From Dialister sp. (GTDB taxonomy: Bacteria; Bacillota; Negativicutes; Veillonellales; Dialisteraceae): a DNA stretch of 7,889 bases. Made by a program: the position numbers and the translations under genes. Below are positions 7,704-7,889 of the stretch, one piece after another. Position 1 is the first letter of the stretch. Each line of letters opens with the position of its first letter. The DNA lies in the NCBI GenBank assembly GCA_022722495.1, contig JAIJLI010000078.1, forward strand, positions 1-7,889, written 5' to 3'. The notes beneath the pieces were generated by a model. That model was not told the origin of the DNA, did not search any database, and worked only from the letters and a program-made list of their open reading frames with translations.

Positions 7704-7768
7704 TCCGTTTTACTGGCCAATGATATTAAACATCTGCTAAATCTAAAAAGTCCCGTTTCTAAAACGGA
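7704..7768. repeat. CCGTTT repeats, candidate integrase arm-type sites
   Basis: TCCGTTTTA occurs on the + strand at 7704-7712 and in inverted orientation at 7760-7768 (read as TAAAACGGA). A related CCCGTTTCTA lies at 7752-7761, so CCGTTT (7753-7758) and AAACGG (7762-7767) also form a small hairpin. Short repeated motifs between an integrase gene and its attachment core are typical of arm-type sites bound by the integrase N-terminal domain. The repeats are visible in the sequence; that the integrase binds them is inference. Confidence 0.35.
7718..7748 (-). promoter_or_regulatory. Possible integrase promoter
   Basis: On the minus strand, TATCATTG (7718-7725) matches the TAnnTTTG -7 consensus with one mismatch. 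TTTT (7745-7748) lies exactly 19 bp upstream as a possible -33 element. Transcription would start near 7710, about 20 nt before the integrase ATG at 7691. The match is weaker than for the tail operon and the region is AT-rich, so this is tentative. The stretch also overlaps possible integrase-binding repeats, which would allow self-regulation. Confidence 0.35.
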
Positions 7769-7807
7769 AAATCGGATAAGAATGTTGAAACCAACTTCTT
7801 ACCCGAT
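7764..7807 (-). terminator. Rho-independent terminator of the initiator tRNA
   Basis: Read on the minus strand, 7807-7796 pairs with 7782-7771 over 12 positions (11 Watson-Crick pairs and one G-U). An inner GTTG/CAAC pairing (7784-7787 with 7792-7795, one bulged base at 7783) extends the stem around a 4-base loop. It is followed by TTTTCCGTTTT on the minus strand. The stem begins 5 bp after the tRNA 3' end, so it would terminate the tRNA transcript. If integration is in the tRNA 3' end, this terminator lies on the phage side of the junction. Confidence 0.8.
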
Positions 7808-7812
7808 CATTG

Positions 7813-7842
7813 TTGCGGCGGCAGGACTCGAACATGCGACCT
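7813..7842 (-). other. Probable attachment site in the tRNA 3' end
   Basis: The tRNA 3' half points towards an integrase gene 121 bp away, the usual arrangement when a tyrosine integrase uses a tRNA 3' end as attB and the phage copy restores the gene. The core is most likely within the T-arm and acceptor 3' strand (7813-7842). The exact edges cannot be set, because the other element end, with the matching direct repeat, is outside the window. This is inference from gene layout. Confidence 0.45.
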
Positions 7843-7885
7843 CCAGGTTATGAGCCTGGCGAGCTACCAACTGCTCCACACCGCG
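7813..7885 (-). tRNA. Initiator tRNA-Met (anticodon CAU)
   Basis: A complete 73-nt cloverleaf is readable on the minus strand. The anticodon loop is CTCATAA, with CAT at 7850-7852. The acceptor stem runs CGCGGTG against CGCCGCA, leaving C1 opposite A72 unpaired, the hallmark of bacterial initiator tRNAs. The anticodon stem is CCAGG/CCTGG, so the initiator G-C run reads AGG/CCU rather than GGG/CCC. The D stem is GAGC/GCTC and the T loop TTCGAGT is canonical. The T stem GCATG/CCTGC has one mismatch, U52 opposite C62, and the acceptor stem has a U6-G67 wobble. The 3' CCA is not encoded (discriminator A73 is followed by CAA). The gene is presumably chromosomal, with its 3' end facing the prophage. 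Confidence 0.93.
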
Positions 7886-7889
7886 ATAT

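Noticed and set aside
7425..7853. A + strand open frame ending in GLEHATSRL
   Set aside because: Its end is the reverse complement of the tRNA, a well-known false translation, and the rest is antisense to the integrase.
1..7889. Search for CRISPR arrays, insertion-sequence ends, toxin-antitoxin or defence genes
   Set aside because: No regularly spaced repeats, transposase genes or small gene pairs were seen; all long stretches are explained by the tail genes, the integrase and the tRNA.

Overview
The window is the integrase-proximal end of a Bacteroidota prophage, probably from a gut Prevotella/Segatella or Bacteroides relative, sitting against a chromosomal initiator-tRNA gene. The host call is inference. 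It rests on A-rich leaders with no Shine-Dalgarno before any of the three complete genes, TAnnTTTG-type promoter matches, and an integrase with the SAM-like core-binding layout and a YSLK box in place of HxxR.

Layout from left to right: (1) positions 1-144 hold the last 47 codons of an unrecognised + strand gene, closed by a strong hairpin terminator. (2) Positions 189-251 are a short leader with a good Bacteroidota promoter and a perfect 6-bp inverted repeat in the promoter spacer, a candidate operator. (3) A 1454-residue tail tape measure protein of the TP901 type (252-4616). (4) Three bases later, a 631-residue probable baseplate/tail-tip protein (4620-6515), whose ends look conserved and whose middle looks compositionally different. 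(5) A hairpin between convergent genes (6521-6560), which contains the stop codon of the opposing gene. (6) A 387-residue tyrosine integrase on the minus strand (6528-7691). (7) A 121-bp region with the likely integrase promoter, possible arm-type integrase sites and a strong minus-strand terminator. (8) An initiator tRNA-Met (7813-7885, minus strand) whose 3' end points into the element.

The two + strand genes would be co-transcribed and act together in tail assembly: the tape measure sets tail length, and the downstream protein would form part of the tip or baseplate. The integrase is expressed separately and would recombine the element with the tRNA-fMet 3' end. The most interesting points are the tRNA junction (a T-stem mismatch and an acceptor wobble that both pair a presumed host base with a presumed phage base), the operator-like repeat in the tape-measure promoter, and the absence of fibre or lysis genes between the tail module and the integrase. 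I found no clearly new defence or retroelement system.
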